A stretch of DNA of 64,000 bases from Agaribacterium sp. ZY112 (GCF_041346925.1 NZ_CP166840.1:62001-126000), one strand, 5' to 3'; shown: positions 24,711-34,467, counted from the first letter of the stretch. Program-made: numbers and translations. The notes: generated by a model not told the origin, from the letters alone.

Positions 24711-26864
24711 ATGAACCTAGCACGCCGCTCTCGTTTAGCTTTTTATATTAGCGCTTTTATTTCTGGCTCAAGCTTTAGTTGCCTTAGCTTAGCTCAAGAG
24801 ACTTACACTGAACCTGAAGAAGCTCAGGCCCTTGAAGAAGTCATGGTCATGGGCTTGCGCCAACGCTTAAGTGAAGCTGGCCGCTTAAAAGACGTTATTC
24901 AAAAAACCGAAGTGCTTGACCAAATTCAGATTGAACAGAAAAACGCATTAAGCCTAACCGATGCCATTAATAACGAGCCTGGCGTAAATGTAAGCAATGA
25001 GTGTTCAATGTGTGGGGTTAAGCGTGTGATGCTAAACGGCATGAAAGGCGAGCACACCACCATTTTAGTTGATGGTTTACCAACTTATACAATGATCTCA
25101 GGCTTTTACGCTGTCGATGCAATTGCTACAACGGGTATAGAACGTATCGAAGTCGCTCGCGGCGCAGGGGCTTCGTTAATTGCCCCGGAAGCCATTGGCG
25201 GTACGGTTAACATTGTTAGTAAAGAAGCAGCAGACAACGAAGCGGTCCTTGATGTCGCCGCCGGTTCACATAATTATCGAGCAATCAAAGCCTTTGCCAG
25301 TGCCGTTAGTGATGACAATCGCACAGGCCTAGCCCTTTCAGCCCAATACGATACTCAAGATCAAGAAGATCACGATGACAACTTAGTCAGTGAAGCGCCT
25401 TTTCATGAAAACCGCTCATTAACCTCACTGATCACGCATGAAGTGAATAACAGCAACAGCGTCAACATTCGACTTTCACTTGTTCAAGCCGAAGTCTTTG
25501 GTGGCCCTGTTATTGGTAAAAACACAAATTCGATAGGTCAAACCATTGCCGGTTACGACGGCGAAGCTTCCGAACAATTATTTGAAGGCGACGATGTAAG
25601 AAACAACTACATCGGTAAACCATGGGAAACCGCTGAATGGATTAAAACCTCACGCGACGAAGCTTATATAAAATGGCTTAGTGAATTTAGCGACTCACTC
25701 AGCGCCGAATTTGCCTATAGCTACGCCAAGCACGAACAAGATAGTTTTTATGAAGGCATAGACTACGTCGCCGACGACACCATGAATTACCTGCGTGCAA
25801 AATTCGACTGGGTCGCAACGGATAAACACGTAGTGAGCTTTGGCGCCGACGCACGCGACGAAAAAATGCGCTCCGATACCGAGGCACTTAAACACGTCGA
25901 CAGCTACGTAAGTGACTCCTTTGACTACAGTGTTCAGGGTTTATTTGCTCAGGATACTTGGACCCCAACAGATAACTTTGAAATGGCGCTTGCTCTACGA
26001 GTAGACCATGTTAAAGCCGACTTTGTAGACCCGAAAAAACCCGGCACTGAAATTGATGAGACCGTTGTCGCTCCACGCATCGACGCACGTTTAATGCACA
26101 ACAGCGCATGGACATCCCGCCTATCGATGGGTAAAGGTTATCGTGCGCCACTTAGCTTTTTTGAAACCGATCACGGTATCTTAGATGCAGAAAAAGGCTT
26201 TTTAATTGATGTAGATAGCTTAGAAGAAAGCCTCTCTGCCAACTATGCCCTGAGCTTTGAAAGCGATAAATTTAGCTCAACCTTCTCAGCAGCTCATTCA
26301 GTAGTGAGTAATCTTGCCAGCCTTGAAGAAAACGATGAGGGTGTACCCATACTCACCCAATTAACGGACGACGCCTCTGTATCCACCATCGACCTGGTTG
26401 CTGGTTACAACCTAACCGATAACGTACATATCAGCGCCAGTGTTGAGCAATTTATTTACGATGAGATTTTCCGCTCATCTTACGCCATTGCCCCCATCGA
26501 AGAACGAGCCACCATCGATATTAACTGGAAAAATAGCGTAGTTGACGTGTATTTCTCCACCGTATGGTTTGGTGATCGTGATCTTAATGATTATGGCTAC
26601 GAGGGTTATAACATTAAGGGCGACTTGAGCAGTAAAAAACAAACCGATGCGCCAGCCTTCTTTGTTAGTGACTTAAAGCTAAGACGCCAGCTCTCTTCAA
26701 ACCTAGGTATTTACGCAGGTGTATCTAACCTATTTGACTACACTCAGACTCACGACGAGGACACCCCCTTGATGTGGGACAGCTCTGAGTCCTATGATGT
26801 TGGTTATATTTTTGGACCACTTCACGGTCGTGAGTTTTATGCCGGTTTTGAACTTAAACTTTAA
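24711..26864 (+). CDS. TonB-dependent receptor with a Cys pair in the plug (possibly metal-binding)
   Basis: 717 residues with signal peptide, plug and barrel; the C-terminus ends GFELKL. The plug contains NNEPGVNVSNECSMCG followed by KRVMLNGMKGEHTTILVDG and IEVARGAGASLIAPEAIGG. The CxxC in the plug is unusual among siderophore receptors and recalls receptors thought to bind copper or another thiophilic metal (inference). No Fur box was found. The next gene, a periplasmic thioredoxin-like CPWC protein, overlaps its end by 26 bases, which supports a shared role in a thiol- or metal-sensitive process. Confidence 0.93.
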   Translation: MNLARRSRLAFYISAFISGSSFSCLSLAQETYTEPEEAQALEEVMVMGLRQRLSEAGRLKDVIQKTEVLDQIQIEQKNALSLTDAINNEPGVNVSNECSMCGVKRVMLNGMKGEHTTILVDGLPTYTMISGFYAVDAIATTGIERIEVARGAGASLIAPEAIGGTVNIVSKEAADNEAVLDVAAGSHNYRAIKAFASAVSDDNRTGLALSAQYDTQDQEDHDDNLVSEAPFHENRSLTSLITHEVNNSNSVNIRLSLVQAEVFGGPVIGKNTNSIGQTIAGYDGEASEQLFEGDDVRNNYIGKPWETAEWIKTSRDEAYIKWLSEFSDSLSAEFAYSYAKHEQDSFYEGIDYVADDTMNYLRAKFDWVATDKHVVSFGADARDEKMRSDTEALKHVDSYVSDSFDYSVQGLFAQDTWTPTDNFEMALALRVDHVKADFVDPKKPGTEIDETVVAPRIDARLMHNSAWTSRLSMGKGYRAPLSFFETDHGILDAEKGFLIDVDSLEESLSANYALSFESDKFSSTFSAAHSVVSNLASLEENDEGVPILTQLTDDASVSTIDLVAGYNLTDNVHISASVEQFIYDEIFRSSYAIAPIEERATIDINWKNSVVDVYFSTVWFGDRDLNDYGYEGYNIKGDLSSKKQTDAPAFFVSDLKLRRQLSSNLGIYAGVSNLFDYTQTHDEDTPLMWDSSESYDVGYIFGPLHGREFYAGFELKL

Positions 26865-27369
26865 ATTCTTTAAAAAGGGGGTCAGAGCAAGCGCTCTGGC
26901 CTCACTGCTTTTCATCTCCAACTCCGCCTTTGCCAGCCCCACTAAGCTCAAGCTACCCGACCTACGCAGTAACGGCAAACAACATATTGCCCAAAAAAAT
27001 CAAGCCAGCGTTGTACTGGCCATTCAACCTGATTGCCCTTGGTGCACGAAGCAAGGTAAAGATTTAAAACTCTTAAAGGATCGCTGCGGTGACCAACTAA
27101 ATCTTGTCATACTTGGCGCTCGCGGCAGCAAAAAAGAACTCAAGCAAGAGCTTCAGCACTTTTCCCCAGAGCTTAGAGCCTTACTCAGTAATTCAAAACT
27201 CAATAAACAAGTGCGTGGTATAAAGGGCACACCGAGCTTATTGTTTTTCACCGCCGACGGCACATTGGTAAGCAAACGCAGGGGCTATTTAAAAACTGAT
27301 ATTCTGATGCAGGCGGGATCTATGTTAATTGAAGAGCAAGGCGGAGAGGCTAAAGCTTGTGAGGTTTGA
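26839..27369 (+). CDS. Periplasmic thioredoxin-like protein (CPWC motif)
   Basis: About 176 residues starting at the Met at 26839, which lies inside the end of the receptor gene, making the two translationally coupled. A longer frame to 26794 is less likely, as its extra N-terminus would precede the signal peptide (SALASLLFISNSAFAS). The catalytic motif CPWC occurs in IQPDCPWCTKQ, as in DsbC/DsbG- or TlpA-type proteins. GTPSLLFF supplies the cis-Pro. It probably keeps the receptor's plug cysteines reduced or acts with it in copper handling (inference). Confidence 0.85.
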   Translation: MPVLNLNFKFFKKGVRASALASLLFISNSAFASPTKLKLPDLRSNGKQHIAQKNQASVVLAIQPDCPWCTKQGKDLKLLKDRCGDQLNLVILGARGSKKELKQELQHFSPELRALLSNSKLNKQVRGIKGTPSLLFFTADGTLVSKRRGYLKTDILMQAGSMLIEEQGGEAKACEV

Positions 27370-27373
27370 ATTT

Positions 27374-27401
27374 GGAGTCAGAGTAAATTTACTCTGACTC
27401 C
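27374..27401. terminator. 28-bp perfect palindrome between convergent genes
   Basis: Two 14-base arms (GGAGTCAGAGTAAA and TTTACTCTGACTCC) with no loop base. It sits between the thioredoxin-like gene and the convergent esterase and could form a cruciform or bidirectional terminator. Confidence 0.75.
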
Positions 27402-27431
27402 ACCTGTCTTACCCCACCTACCACTCTCTTT

Positions 27432-28538
27432 CTACCACTGCATTTTCCGCGCAATAAAATCCGTTAATATATCGGCATTGCGCTGATGTTGATGCACTCG
27501 CGGATGGGCCTTATAGCCTGTAAAATCAAACTCCAGCATATCTATATCCGCAGAGCCATCTTTCTGTTTAATAAGCTTAATCGCCTTTTCAACATAGCTC
27601 GGCCAAGGGGAATTGGCTTGAGTAACATCCATACTTCCCAGCACACAAATAAGCGGTTTGCCTTTGTACTTAGCGCGTATGCTCTGAATAAAATCCGCGT
27701 AACTTTGAACAATCTCTTGTTCGCTTGGTGTTGGTGATAGGCGCTTAGTATCGCCCACTAACCAGCTGTCATTTTGTAAAAGATTCACCACAACAATGTC
27801 AGGTGTCCACCTAGAAAAATCCCACTGACTATTGTTATTGCCAACCGCACTTAACTGATCGAAGTAATCCGGCATAGAGAAATCAAACCAACTGACCATC
27901 ACACCAATACCACTTAAAGAAACAGTGTGGTGTTCCGCATTGAGCTTTCTGGCTGTTATCGAGCTGTAGGATAGGTAGTTATTTTTATCTTCAGGTTTAT
28001 TGTCTTCACTATTATCCGCCGCCTCATTACCCATGCCACTGGTAATGGAATCGCCAAAAAAAGCGATTTTTCTTTTTAGAGCAGAAGGCGCTTTAAGCAT
28101 GCGCCCCTTATCGGCAATAGCGATGCCAAGAAATTTACTAGCGCCTTCATGACCTTCTGTGCGCTTGTAAATCTCAAGGCTGTGCTCACCTTCAGCCAGC
28201 CCGTCAATTACATAGCTGTGCTGACCTTTTTTAGTAGCGATGACATAAGGGTAAGCACTGTTACCATCGACAATGACATTAAAGTAATTATTACCCGAGC
28301 TATCATCGAGCGTTATAGACAGTTTATCACCGCTAAAAAGAGCTTTAACCGAGCTTCCTGGCCAGCTCAAGATAGGCTTTTTAGGCTTAGAAAAATCAAT
28401 ACGCCCCGTATATTGAAAGCCTTGATGATCGGACTGAATCGTATTATCCGCATAAACACTCGTACTCGACAGTGCCGTAAAAATAGAAAAAGACAACGCC
28501 AAGCAAACTAAGCGCATTACAACTAATAAATCATGCAT
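27432..28538 (-). CDS. CE2-type SGNH acetylesterase, exported
   Basis: Signal peptide ends near SVYA. Residues about 35-150 form the N-terminal jelly-roll typical of family CE2, and the C-terminal SGNH hydrolase domain follows. FFGDSITSGMG gives the catalytic Ser in GDS. VVVNLLQNDS gives the oxyanion Asn. KAHPRVHQHQRNA near the end supplies His in the usual HPxxxxH-like position. CE2 enzymes deacetylate polysaccharides such as xylan or glucomannan and often lack a classical Asp. The organism therefore likely trims acetyl groups from algal or plant polymers. Length 368 fits. Confidence 0.88.
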   Translation of the reverse strand: MHDLLVVMRLVCLALSFSIFTALSSTSVYADNTIQSDHQGFQYTGRIDFSKPKKPILSWPGSSVKALFSGDKLSITLDDSSGNNYFNVIVDGNSAYPYVIATKKGQHSYVIDGLAEGEHSLEIYKRTEGHEGASKFLGIAIADKGRMLKAPSALKRKIAFFGDSITSGMGNEAADNSEDNKPEDKNNYLSYSSITARKLNAEHHTVSLSGIGVMVSWFDFSMPDYFDQLSAVGNNNSQWDFSRWTPDIVVVNLLQNDSWLVGDTKRLSPTPSEQEIVQSYADFIQSIRAKYKGKPLICVLGSMDVTQANSPWPSYVEKAIKLIKQKDGSADIDMLEFDFTGYKAHPRVHQHQRNADILTDFIARKMQW

Positions 28539-28578
28539 CTACTAGCTCCATCGTTTACTAAGAGAAAAATAATTAATC

Positions 28579-29250
28579 TTATACTGCCGAGGGCATGCCA
28601 TCACCAATTTTGTAGATTCGCCCTAACTTGGTGACACCAGCAATAGAATAGACTTGATAATAAAAATGCCAGATGCCATTTTTTCGTATACCAAATAATG
28701 AGGCAGCGTCACCAATACCCGCTTTATAATCGGTTTTAGTTAAAGACTTCAAAACACCACCAGGAAACTGCCCCTGAATATCACGATCAATCGCATTTTG
28801 ATCAATTACATCATTCTGACCAGACACGCGATTAAAATGGCCAATTTTAGGAGACTTACCTGGCCCACAAGCAAAGGAGCAACCATTCATGGTATCTGTA
28901 AAGAAGTAATCGGCTTTATCACCTAAGGTCATGGTTCTAAAGTCGTTATTCATAAAAGGTAAATAATAGGCGCTAAAACGATGTGAATGCTTTGATGCCT
29001 GACCTGTTGCCTCCCCTATTTTGTAGACCACCGTATCTTTACCATTACTTTTTTGACCGCCGTGGCGCAGGTCTTTTGCAATATTGACTGTAATGATCGA
29101 GCCTTGGTCATGCTTAACAGATAAGACGTCCAGCTTGCCTTGCTCTAAAGATGGGGTAACAACTTGAGATTGCAACTCAACAATGAGTACGTTATTTCTC
29201 AAAAAATTAAGAGGGTTAGATATAAATGATTTATTTGCACCGCCAGACAT
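28579..29250 (-). CDS. Unknown cytosolic protein with CNF/BLF1-like Cys-His pattern
   Basis: 223 residues, no signal peptide. The centre has YFFTDTMNGCSFACG then PKIGHFNR, giving Cys124 (also Cys128) and His138. The deamidases CNF1 (Cys866/His881) and BLF1 (Cys94/His106) share a Gly-Cys motif, a glycine before Cys and a His 12-15 residues later; here the spacing is 14. The overall fold was not checked. A repeat, a viral glycoprotein-like or a secreted effector are alternatives. It lies alone between the esterase and the next gene with ordinary base composition. Function unknown. Confidence 0.35.
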   Translation of the reverse strand: MSGGANKSFISNPLNFLRNNVLIVELQSQVVTPSLEQGKLDVLSVKHDQGSIITVNIAKDLRHGGQKSNGKDTVVYKIGEATGQASKHSHRFSAYYLPFMNNDFRTMTLGDKADYFFTDTMNGCSFACGPGKSPKIGHFNRVSGQNDVIDQNAIDRDIQGQFPGGVLKSLTKTDYKAGIGDAASLFGIRKNGIWHFYYQVYSIAGVTKLGRIYKIGDGMPSAV

Positions 29251-29490
29251 GCCGCCTATCTCCTTGATCGTAATCTTATTTTGAATATGTCAAAAACTAC
29301 GTGACGTGACGATACTACCCTACTTTTTCAATAAAACTCCTTATTGGCGCAGCAATCATAGTTATGGCAAGAAAAACCTTAAGGCATAACTGAATCTATA
29401 CTTAACGCGTTTAGTGACAGTTCTTAATTAGCTATTCAAAGTAGAAGTGCATCATATTAAAAAGTAAGCATTTGTAGGCAATCATACTTA

Positions 29491-29856
29491 CTAGCCCTGC
29501 TCTCTTAACACCTTTTCGTATTTCTTACTCACCAAGACCATCAGCATCACAGCAAGACGTGAGACAAGGTCATCATCTTCAGCACTCTCATTACTCGCAC
29601 TGGGTAATAAACCACGAATCAAACCCTTGGTCTGGGCAAAACGATCACCATCTTGCTGGTTAATTTTAGGAATGGCCTTAATAAAGACCGAGAGCACACT
29701 GGCAAAATCAGGCTGGCCCAGACGTTCAAATAGCTTAGCCGCGTGACGTTCAATCTCTTTAATTTTCATAACTTGCAAAGCTTGGGTTAACTCAGCTTCC
29801 GAGGCTTTGACCAATTCGTGGGTTTTCATAGGGTTCTCATATGGGGTTTCATGCAT
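29491..29856 (-). CDS. Hypothetical helical protein
   Basis: 121 residues, possibly starting at the second Met (29829). Mostly charged helices (LVKASEAELTQALQVMKIKE; LVSRLAVMLMVLVSKKYEKV). No signal peptide and no recognised domain. It is divergent from yebC. Not assigned. Confidence 0.6.
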   Translation of the reverse strand: MHETPYENPMKTHELVKASEAELTQALQVMKIKEIERHAAKLFERLGQPDFASVLSVFIKAIPKINQQDGDRFAQTKGLIRGLLPSASNESAEDDDLVSRLAVMLMVLVSKKYEKVLREQG

Positions 29857-29980
29857 GGCATTATCTCACGTCAAAGCCTACACATCGACGCCTGTTCATT
29901 CCAAGCACCTACTTAGTGTAAAATGCCCGCATTAAGAGAACCGTACCACTAAGATACAAGCCAGATAAGAGAGAGATACG

Positions 29981-30700
29981 ATGGGCCGCGCCTTCCAAAA
30001 CCGTAAAGAATCCATGGCCAAGACCTCGGATGCCAACTCCAAGCTCTACAGCAAATTCAGCCGTGAGATCTATGTATGCGCCAAAAGTGGCGGCGTAGAA
30101 CCTGAAAGCAACCTTGCTCTACGCACCCTACTAGACAAAGCCAAGAAGTCTCAGGTCCCGGCTCACGTGATCAAAAAAGCCCTTGATAAAGCTCAGGGCG
30201 GCGGCGGTGAAGACTTCGCCACAGCACGCTATGAAGGTTATGGACCTGGCAACTGCATGATGATTGTTGACTGCCTAACCGATAACGCTAACCGTACAAT
30301 TGGTGATGTACGTACCTGCTTTAACAAAGCCAAAGCCAAAATGGGCTCGCAGGGCACCGTGATGCACATGTTTGACCACTGCGCGATCTTTGTCTTCGCC
30401 GGTGAAGATGACGAGGGTCCTCTAGAAGCATTGATGGAAGCCGACGTGGATGTTGGTGATATCGAATGTGAAGGCGGCAAAATCACCGTATTCTGCCCTA
30501 ATACCGAATACGGTAAAGCGCGTAAAGCCCTACTCGATTTCCTTGGCGAAGGTGCGGATCTTGAAGTAGACGAAATTCAATTTGTACCTCAAACCACCAT
30601 CGATATCGCTGGTGACGACATCGAGACCCTAGAAAAAATGGTCGACATGTTGACCGATCTTGACGACGTTCAAAACGTATTCCACAACGCAACGTACTAA
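29981..30700 (+). CDS. YebC/PmpR-family protein (YeeN-like)
   Basis: 239 residues. The N-terminal [20 protein letters not shown] is the family signature of the YeeN branch (YebC has MAGHSKW), then [17 protein letters not shown] and [19 protein letters not shown]. The family binds DNA and represses or activates quorum genes, and YebC-type proteins also act as translation factors that relieve ribosome stalling at polyproline stretches. This organism's many Pro-rich secreted linkers make that role relevant, although (SP)n repeats are not the classic polyproline target. Strong ribosome site GAGAGAGAT. Confidence 0.95.
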   Translation: MGRAFQNRKESMAKTSDANSKLYSKFSREIYVCAKSGGVEPESNLALRTLLDKAKKSQVPAHVIKKALDKAQGGGGEDFATARYEGYGPGNCMMIVDCLTDNANRTIGDVRTCFNKAKAKMGSQGTVMHMFDHCAIFVFAGEDDEGPLEALMEADVDVGDIECEGGKITVFCPNTEYGKARKALLDFLGEGADLEVDEIQFVPQTTIDIAGDDIETLEKMVDMLTDLDDVQNVFHNATY

Positions 30701-30729
30701 TACGACAAACCAATAGGGCAGCTTACTCT

Positions 30730-31134
30730 GTGAATGAAATCGCCGAACAACTACGCGAACAAGCGCTCGATACCGCTTTTGGTTTAGAGCTGCCCGAGCT
30801 GGAAGATGTGGTCGAGGTGCAGGAAGAAATTCTTATTCATATCCCACCCATCTTCCGCGACTACCTACTTTACTGCTCAGATGTGATTTACGGCACACTC
30901 GAGCCTGTGACAGTTAACGATGCTAACAGCCACACCTACCTGCCTGAAGTAGCCGCTGAAGCTTGGGCCCAAGGCATGCCCCGCGACTTAATCCCTATGT
31001 GCCGAGATGGCCACCAAGTGTATTGCATTGACCAAGAAGACAAAGTCTATCTCTGGCAAGAAGGCAACGAAGAGGCAGAAGAAGTCTGCGAAGATATGTG
31101 GCACTGGGTGAGAGATTATTGGCTGGTAAGTTAA
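30730..31134 (+). CDS. SMI1/KNR4 (SUKH) family protein
   Basis: 134 residues, GTG start 29 bases after yebC. LEDVVEVQEEILIHIPPIFRDYLL and the acidic C-terminal segment match the SUKH fold, whose members are often immunity proteins for contact-dependent toxins. Here it looks like a lone housekeeping type, since it pairs with yebC in other gammaproteobacteria rather than with a toxin (recalled association). No toxin gene lies nearby. The short gap suggests an operon. Confidence 0.8.
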   Translation: MNEIAEQLREQALDTAFGLELPELEDVVEVQEEILIHIPPIFRDYLLYCSDVIYGTLEPVTVNDANSHTYLPEVAAEAWAQGMPRDLIPMCRDGHQVYCIDQEDKVYLWQEGNEEAEEVCEDMWHWVRDYWLVS

Positions 31135-31188
31135 GCTCTTAACATCTTGATACCCCCCTTAGCAGTCAAAGCGAATAAGCAGAATAAA

Positions 31189-31830
31189 ATGAAAGTGATT
31201 AACATGAGATTTTCATTAAGCTTAAGCCTCAAATTCATCCTCTCAACTGTATTAATATATCCTTTTTCCGCCTCTTGTAGTCCATTTTATTTTGGTGGAT
31301 CATTTGGAAAAAACCAAGTACGAGAAACCGTATCCGTATCAGACCTAGGTTATTCATCCCCTAGCCAGCCAACACTTGAGTCATCCGACACTCAGGACCT
31401 TGCTTATTCTTTATATGCTGGCTACAGCTTTGACTTCTCTAGCTATACCCTAAGCGCTGAAAGCGGCTATATGATCTTAGGAAAAAGCAGCACAATAAGT
31501 GAATCAAAAAACGTAACAAGCCAAAACGGCGACAAAGAAAACGTACGAGTGAGCGCCGATACCGACGCCTTAACACTATCGCTTGTGGCACTTAAAAAAA
31601 TCAAGGGCGATTTTAGAGCCTTTACACGCATAGGTGCAGGAGCTTGGGAAACATCCAGCAGGCTAAGTACGAATATAGAACAAGAAAGCAATCAAGCAAG
31701 CTTCTCTAATAGCGGCATAGATCCATATTGGGGCCTAGGCATAGAGTACAAATTTCTACGGATAGGTTTTGACCGCTACGACTTTGACAACTACAAAACA
31801 GATTATATGTACTTCGGTTTTAAGTTTTAA
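31189..31830 (+). CDS. Outer-membrane beta-barrel protein (OmpX/OprF-like fold)
   Basis: About 213 residues, with start at 31189 or 31204, followed by a signal peptide ending near SASC. Alternating hydrophobic and polar residues (FYFGGSFGKN, YSLYAGYSFDFSSYTLSAES, GLGIEYKFLRIGFDRYD) form eight-stranded barrel strands, and it ends with Phe (YMYFGFKF), the outer-membrane insertion signal. Ligand or role unknown; likely a structural or surface protein. Confidence 0.8.
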   Translation: MKVINMRFSLSLSLKFILSTVLIYPFSASCSPFYFGGSFGKNQVRETVSVSDLGYSSPSQPTLESSDTQDLAYSLYAGYSFDFSSYTLSAESGYMILGKSSTISESKNVTSQNGDKENVRVSADTDALTLSLVALKKIKGDFRAFTRIGAGAWETSSRLSTNIEQESNQASFSNSGIDPYWGLGIEYKFLRIGFDRYDFDNYKTDYMYFGFKF

Positions 31831-31890
31831 GCCCCATACTAAATACCGGCAGCGCCGCATTAAATTACGAGCAGCTAAGAGAGAATAGCC

Positions 31891-32931
31891 ATGACACAAA
31901 CCAGCTCAGAAACAAGCAGAAAAGATAATAAAGTACATAAACGAGTCCTAGGTAAAAGTGGCTTAAACAGCTCTGAAGTTGGGCTAGGTTGCTGGCAATT
32001 TGGTGGCGATTTTGGCCCAATCACTGAAAGCGAAGTAAGCGCCATTCTAGATGACGCTATAAATTGCGGTGTTAATTTTTGGGATACCGCCGATGTCTAC
32101 GGTGCCGGGCAAAGCGAGACTTATATCGGTAACTACCTACAAGCTCACCCTGAATTAAAGCAAGGGGAGAACAAGGTCGTCGTTGCCACCAAGCTTGGCC
32201 GAAGTGCTGAACTCTACCCAAACAACTATAGCAAGGCCGACATGCGCCAAAGCATAGAAAAAAGCCTTAAGCGTCTTCAAGTAGATTGCCTAGACTTAAT
32301 TCAGCTGCACTGCATACCACCAGGTTATTTAAAAGATAAAACGGTATTTAAAGATCTCGACGAATTAAAACAAGAAGGCCTTATCCACGCCTACGGCGCC
32401 AGTGTCGAAACCATAGAAGAAGCCCAACTGTGTTTACAGCATGAAGGGCTAAGCAGCCTACAAATGATTATTAACGTATTCCGCCAAGACGCTGTTAGCA
32501 AGATCTTTGAGCAAGCTCAGAACAGCCAAGTAGGCATTATTGCCCGCCTTCCACTTGCCAGCGGTTTATTAGCCGGAAAATACACAAAAGATACACGCTT
32601 TACAGAACAGGATCACCGCAACTACAACTGCGACGGACAAATGTTTAACGTAGGTGAAACCTTCTCCGGCCTCCCCTTTAGAACAGGTATAGAGCTAGTA
32701 AATGAACTCAAAAGTCTAATGCCAACAGAGCAAGAACTTGCCACAAACTGTCTGCGTTGGTTATTAGACCATGATGCCGTTACCAGCGTCATTGCCGGAG
32801 TATCAAAAGCGGGGCAACTTGGGCGTAACGCAAAAGCCAGTTCACTGCCTCACTTAAGCGAGGAGCTACATGAAAGATTACATGAATTTTATAAAAATAA
32901 AGTAAGGCCTTTAGTTAGAGGAGACATTTAG
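31891..32931 (+). CDS. Aldo/keto reductase
   Basis: 346 residues with the (beta/alpha)8 AKR signatures. VLGKSGLNSSEVGLGCWQFGG leads in. The catalytic tetrad is visible as Asp and Tyr in FWDTADVYGAG, Lys in VVATKLG and His in LIQLHC. The C-terminal TSVIAGVSKAGQLGRNAKAS fits NADP(H) binding. It likely reduces small aldehydes or ketones, substrate unknown. Confidence 0.93.
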   Translation: MTQTSSETSRKDNKVHKRVLGKSGLNSSEVGLGCWQFGGDFGPITESEVSAILDDAINCGVNFWDTADVYGAGQSETYIGNYLQAHPELKQGENKVVVATKLGRSAELYPNNYSKADMRQSIEKSLKRLQVDCLDLIQLHCIPPGYLKDKTVFKDLDELKQEGLIHAYGASVETIEEAQLCLQHEGLSSLQMIINVFRQDAVSKIFEQAQNSQVGIIARLPLASGLLAGKYTKDTRFTEQDHRNYNCDGQMFNVGETFSGLPFRTGIELVNELKSLMPTEQELATNCLRWLLDHDAVTSVIAGVSKAGQLGRNAKASSLPHLSEELHERLHEFYKNKVRPLVRGDI

Positions 32932-33001
32932 GCCTTATAATAATTCAACCCCACTTTATATCCCCATCACTAAAATAGTTTTTTACTAAGAAAATAATAA
33001 A

Positions 33002-33031
33002 ATAGAGTTTCAGGTGTTCCTGAAACTCTAT
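33002..33031. terminator. Bidirectional terminator
   Basis: ATAGAGTTTCAGG (33002-33014) pairs with CCTGAAACTCTAT (33019-33031) with a 4-base loop. It sits between convergent genes ending at 32931 and 33053. Confidence 0.9.
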
Positions 33032-33052
33032 GCTTAAAAAAACGAACGATTA

Positions 33053-33634
33053 TTATTGAACAGGCCTTGCAGGGAATATCGAAAGCCTTGTACTGGTTCG
33101 ATTAGAGTATGGATTGTACGAGCGACTAACAGTAAAACCTTGAGCCACATCGATTAAGCGTGAAATCTCACCTGTAAAATGACTTCGACTAAGAAGTGTA
33201 GGATCGGGGTAGGCATCTAAAAGAGCCTCGGAATGATTATGAGCTAAGTTATAATTAACTCCGGCGCTAGTAATCCATTCATCCATGCCAATCCATCGAA
33301 TAGACTGCACAATATCATTTTGTGAATTTTGGGCATCACGACCATCAGCCCCTCGATAACGGATAGACACTTGCTCTCCAATATCTAAGCGATAAACACA
33401 AGAAGCCATATCCCCTATTGAAGCAACACTCGTACACTGTGTCGGCTCACCATAACTCGTCAACACCTCCTCTCGCGTGTCACCTAGGTCAACTCCCGGC
33501 ACACCAATACCCTCTACCACCACTCCAGATTTAGGAATTCCCAACTCTACTTTGGACACAACTTCGGCCCATGTAGATACGGCAAAAACACTACATACAA
33601 GCGATATCGATAAAATACTCTTTAAATTTTTCAT
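33053..33634 (-). CDS. Exported hypothetical protein with a SmpA/OmlA-like motif
   Basis: 193 residues, signal peptide ending near TWA. The mature part has GVDLGDTREEVLTSYGEPTQC, a Gly-Asp-x-x-x-x-V-x-x-x-[YF]-G-x-P motif seen in SmpA/OmlA-type small envelope proteins. A Cys pair (QCTSVASIGDMASC) could form a disulfide. No lipobox, so probably periplasmic. Function unknown. Confidence 0.7.
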   Translation of the reverse strand: MKNLKSILSISLVCSVFAVSTWAEVVSKVELGIPKSGVVVEGIGVPGVDLGDTREEVLTSYGEPTQCTSVASIGDMASCVYRLDIGEQVSIRYRGADGRDAQNSQNDIVQSIRWIGMDEWITSAGVNYNLAHNHSEALLDAYPDPTLLSRSHFTGEISRLIDVAQGFTVSRSYNPYSNRTSTRLSIFPARPVQ

Positions 33635-34172
33635 TCCGTGAAACCTTTATTAAGTTTGGTAGTAATAGCGTAAACACCAAATATCACACAGGAATCACAA
33701 AAGAATCCCATTCATGTCAACTAGATATGTCAGTCTCACAGAGTGTTATTAACCCAGTACTACATATAATTATGGTCATTTGTATGTAGCAAGATTGAAT
33801 TGCGACTAGAAAGTAGAGTTAGACTAACTGACACCACTAATAAGTAAGAGCCAATTAGGAGTTAACATGGAAAACAAAATCATGCCTAGTATGTAAAGAA
33901 GACACTCTAGAAGGTGCTCTTAAATGCAAACAAAATCGACGAACCTTCAGTCTCCTCTCTATTTAATCCTCCTAGCAAAGTGCCTTTAAACCAAGGAATT
34001 TACTGTAAAAATCGACGGACTTCTGCAAGCTCTTTCTACGAAGTATCACGTGTAAAAAAACGTATTAATTCTCTTATATGCAGTCCCGACCCTATAGCCC
34101 CCTTGCGCAAAAAACACGAGAGAGGCTCCATACTTCACTTGCTCGCATTAATAATTCACCAAGCTGTTTTGC
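33635..34172. other. Decayed region with a possible small zinc-ribbon remnant
   Basis: AGGAG before an ATG at 33867 opens only 9 codons (MENKIMPSM). The next frame over reads VCKEDTLEGALKCKQNRR, with Cys spacing like part of a zinc ribbon, then stops. This looks like a frameshifted small gene. Nothing else is supported here. Confidence 0.3.
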
Positions 34173-34467
34173 CTACCAGTAATCTCCCAAATACGCATCA
34201 ACTGCGTGCCCTGCATTAACCCAAATGCACCCTTTAGGTAAGCTCTCCTTAGTATATTTGAGTACGATCTGCGTTATTTTTGCTACAAGTCCAAAAATAA
34301 AAGAGGGAGCTCTTAGCCCTATAATCGCCAAAGCTGAAACCTTTAAGCCCGTAAATGTGAGCTCTTTATTGATAAAAAGAACTTCGCCAATAACACTTGG
34401 AATCATAAAGTCATTTTCACCTAGTTCATGAGCATCTAAACACCGCTTCCCAATGTCCTAACTTCAT
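34173..34467 (-). pseudogene. Frameshifted membrane-protein remnant
   Basis: On the minus strand an ATG at 34467, with GAGGGAGGG upstream, reads MKLGHWEAVFRC and then stops. A shift of frame near 34430 continues as LDAHELGENDFMIPSVIGEV and a Phe/Leu/Ile-rich stretch (FTGLKVSALAIIGLRAPSF) to a stop at 34173. I do not recognise the family. It is divergent from the decayed TetR gene, so it may have been its target gene. Confidence 0.45.
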
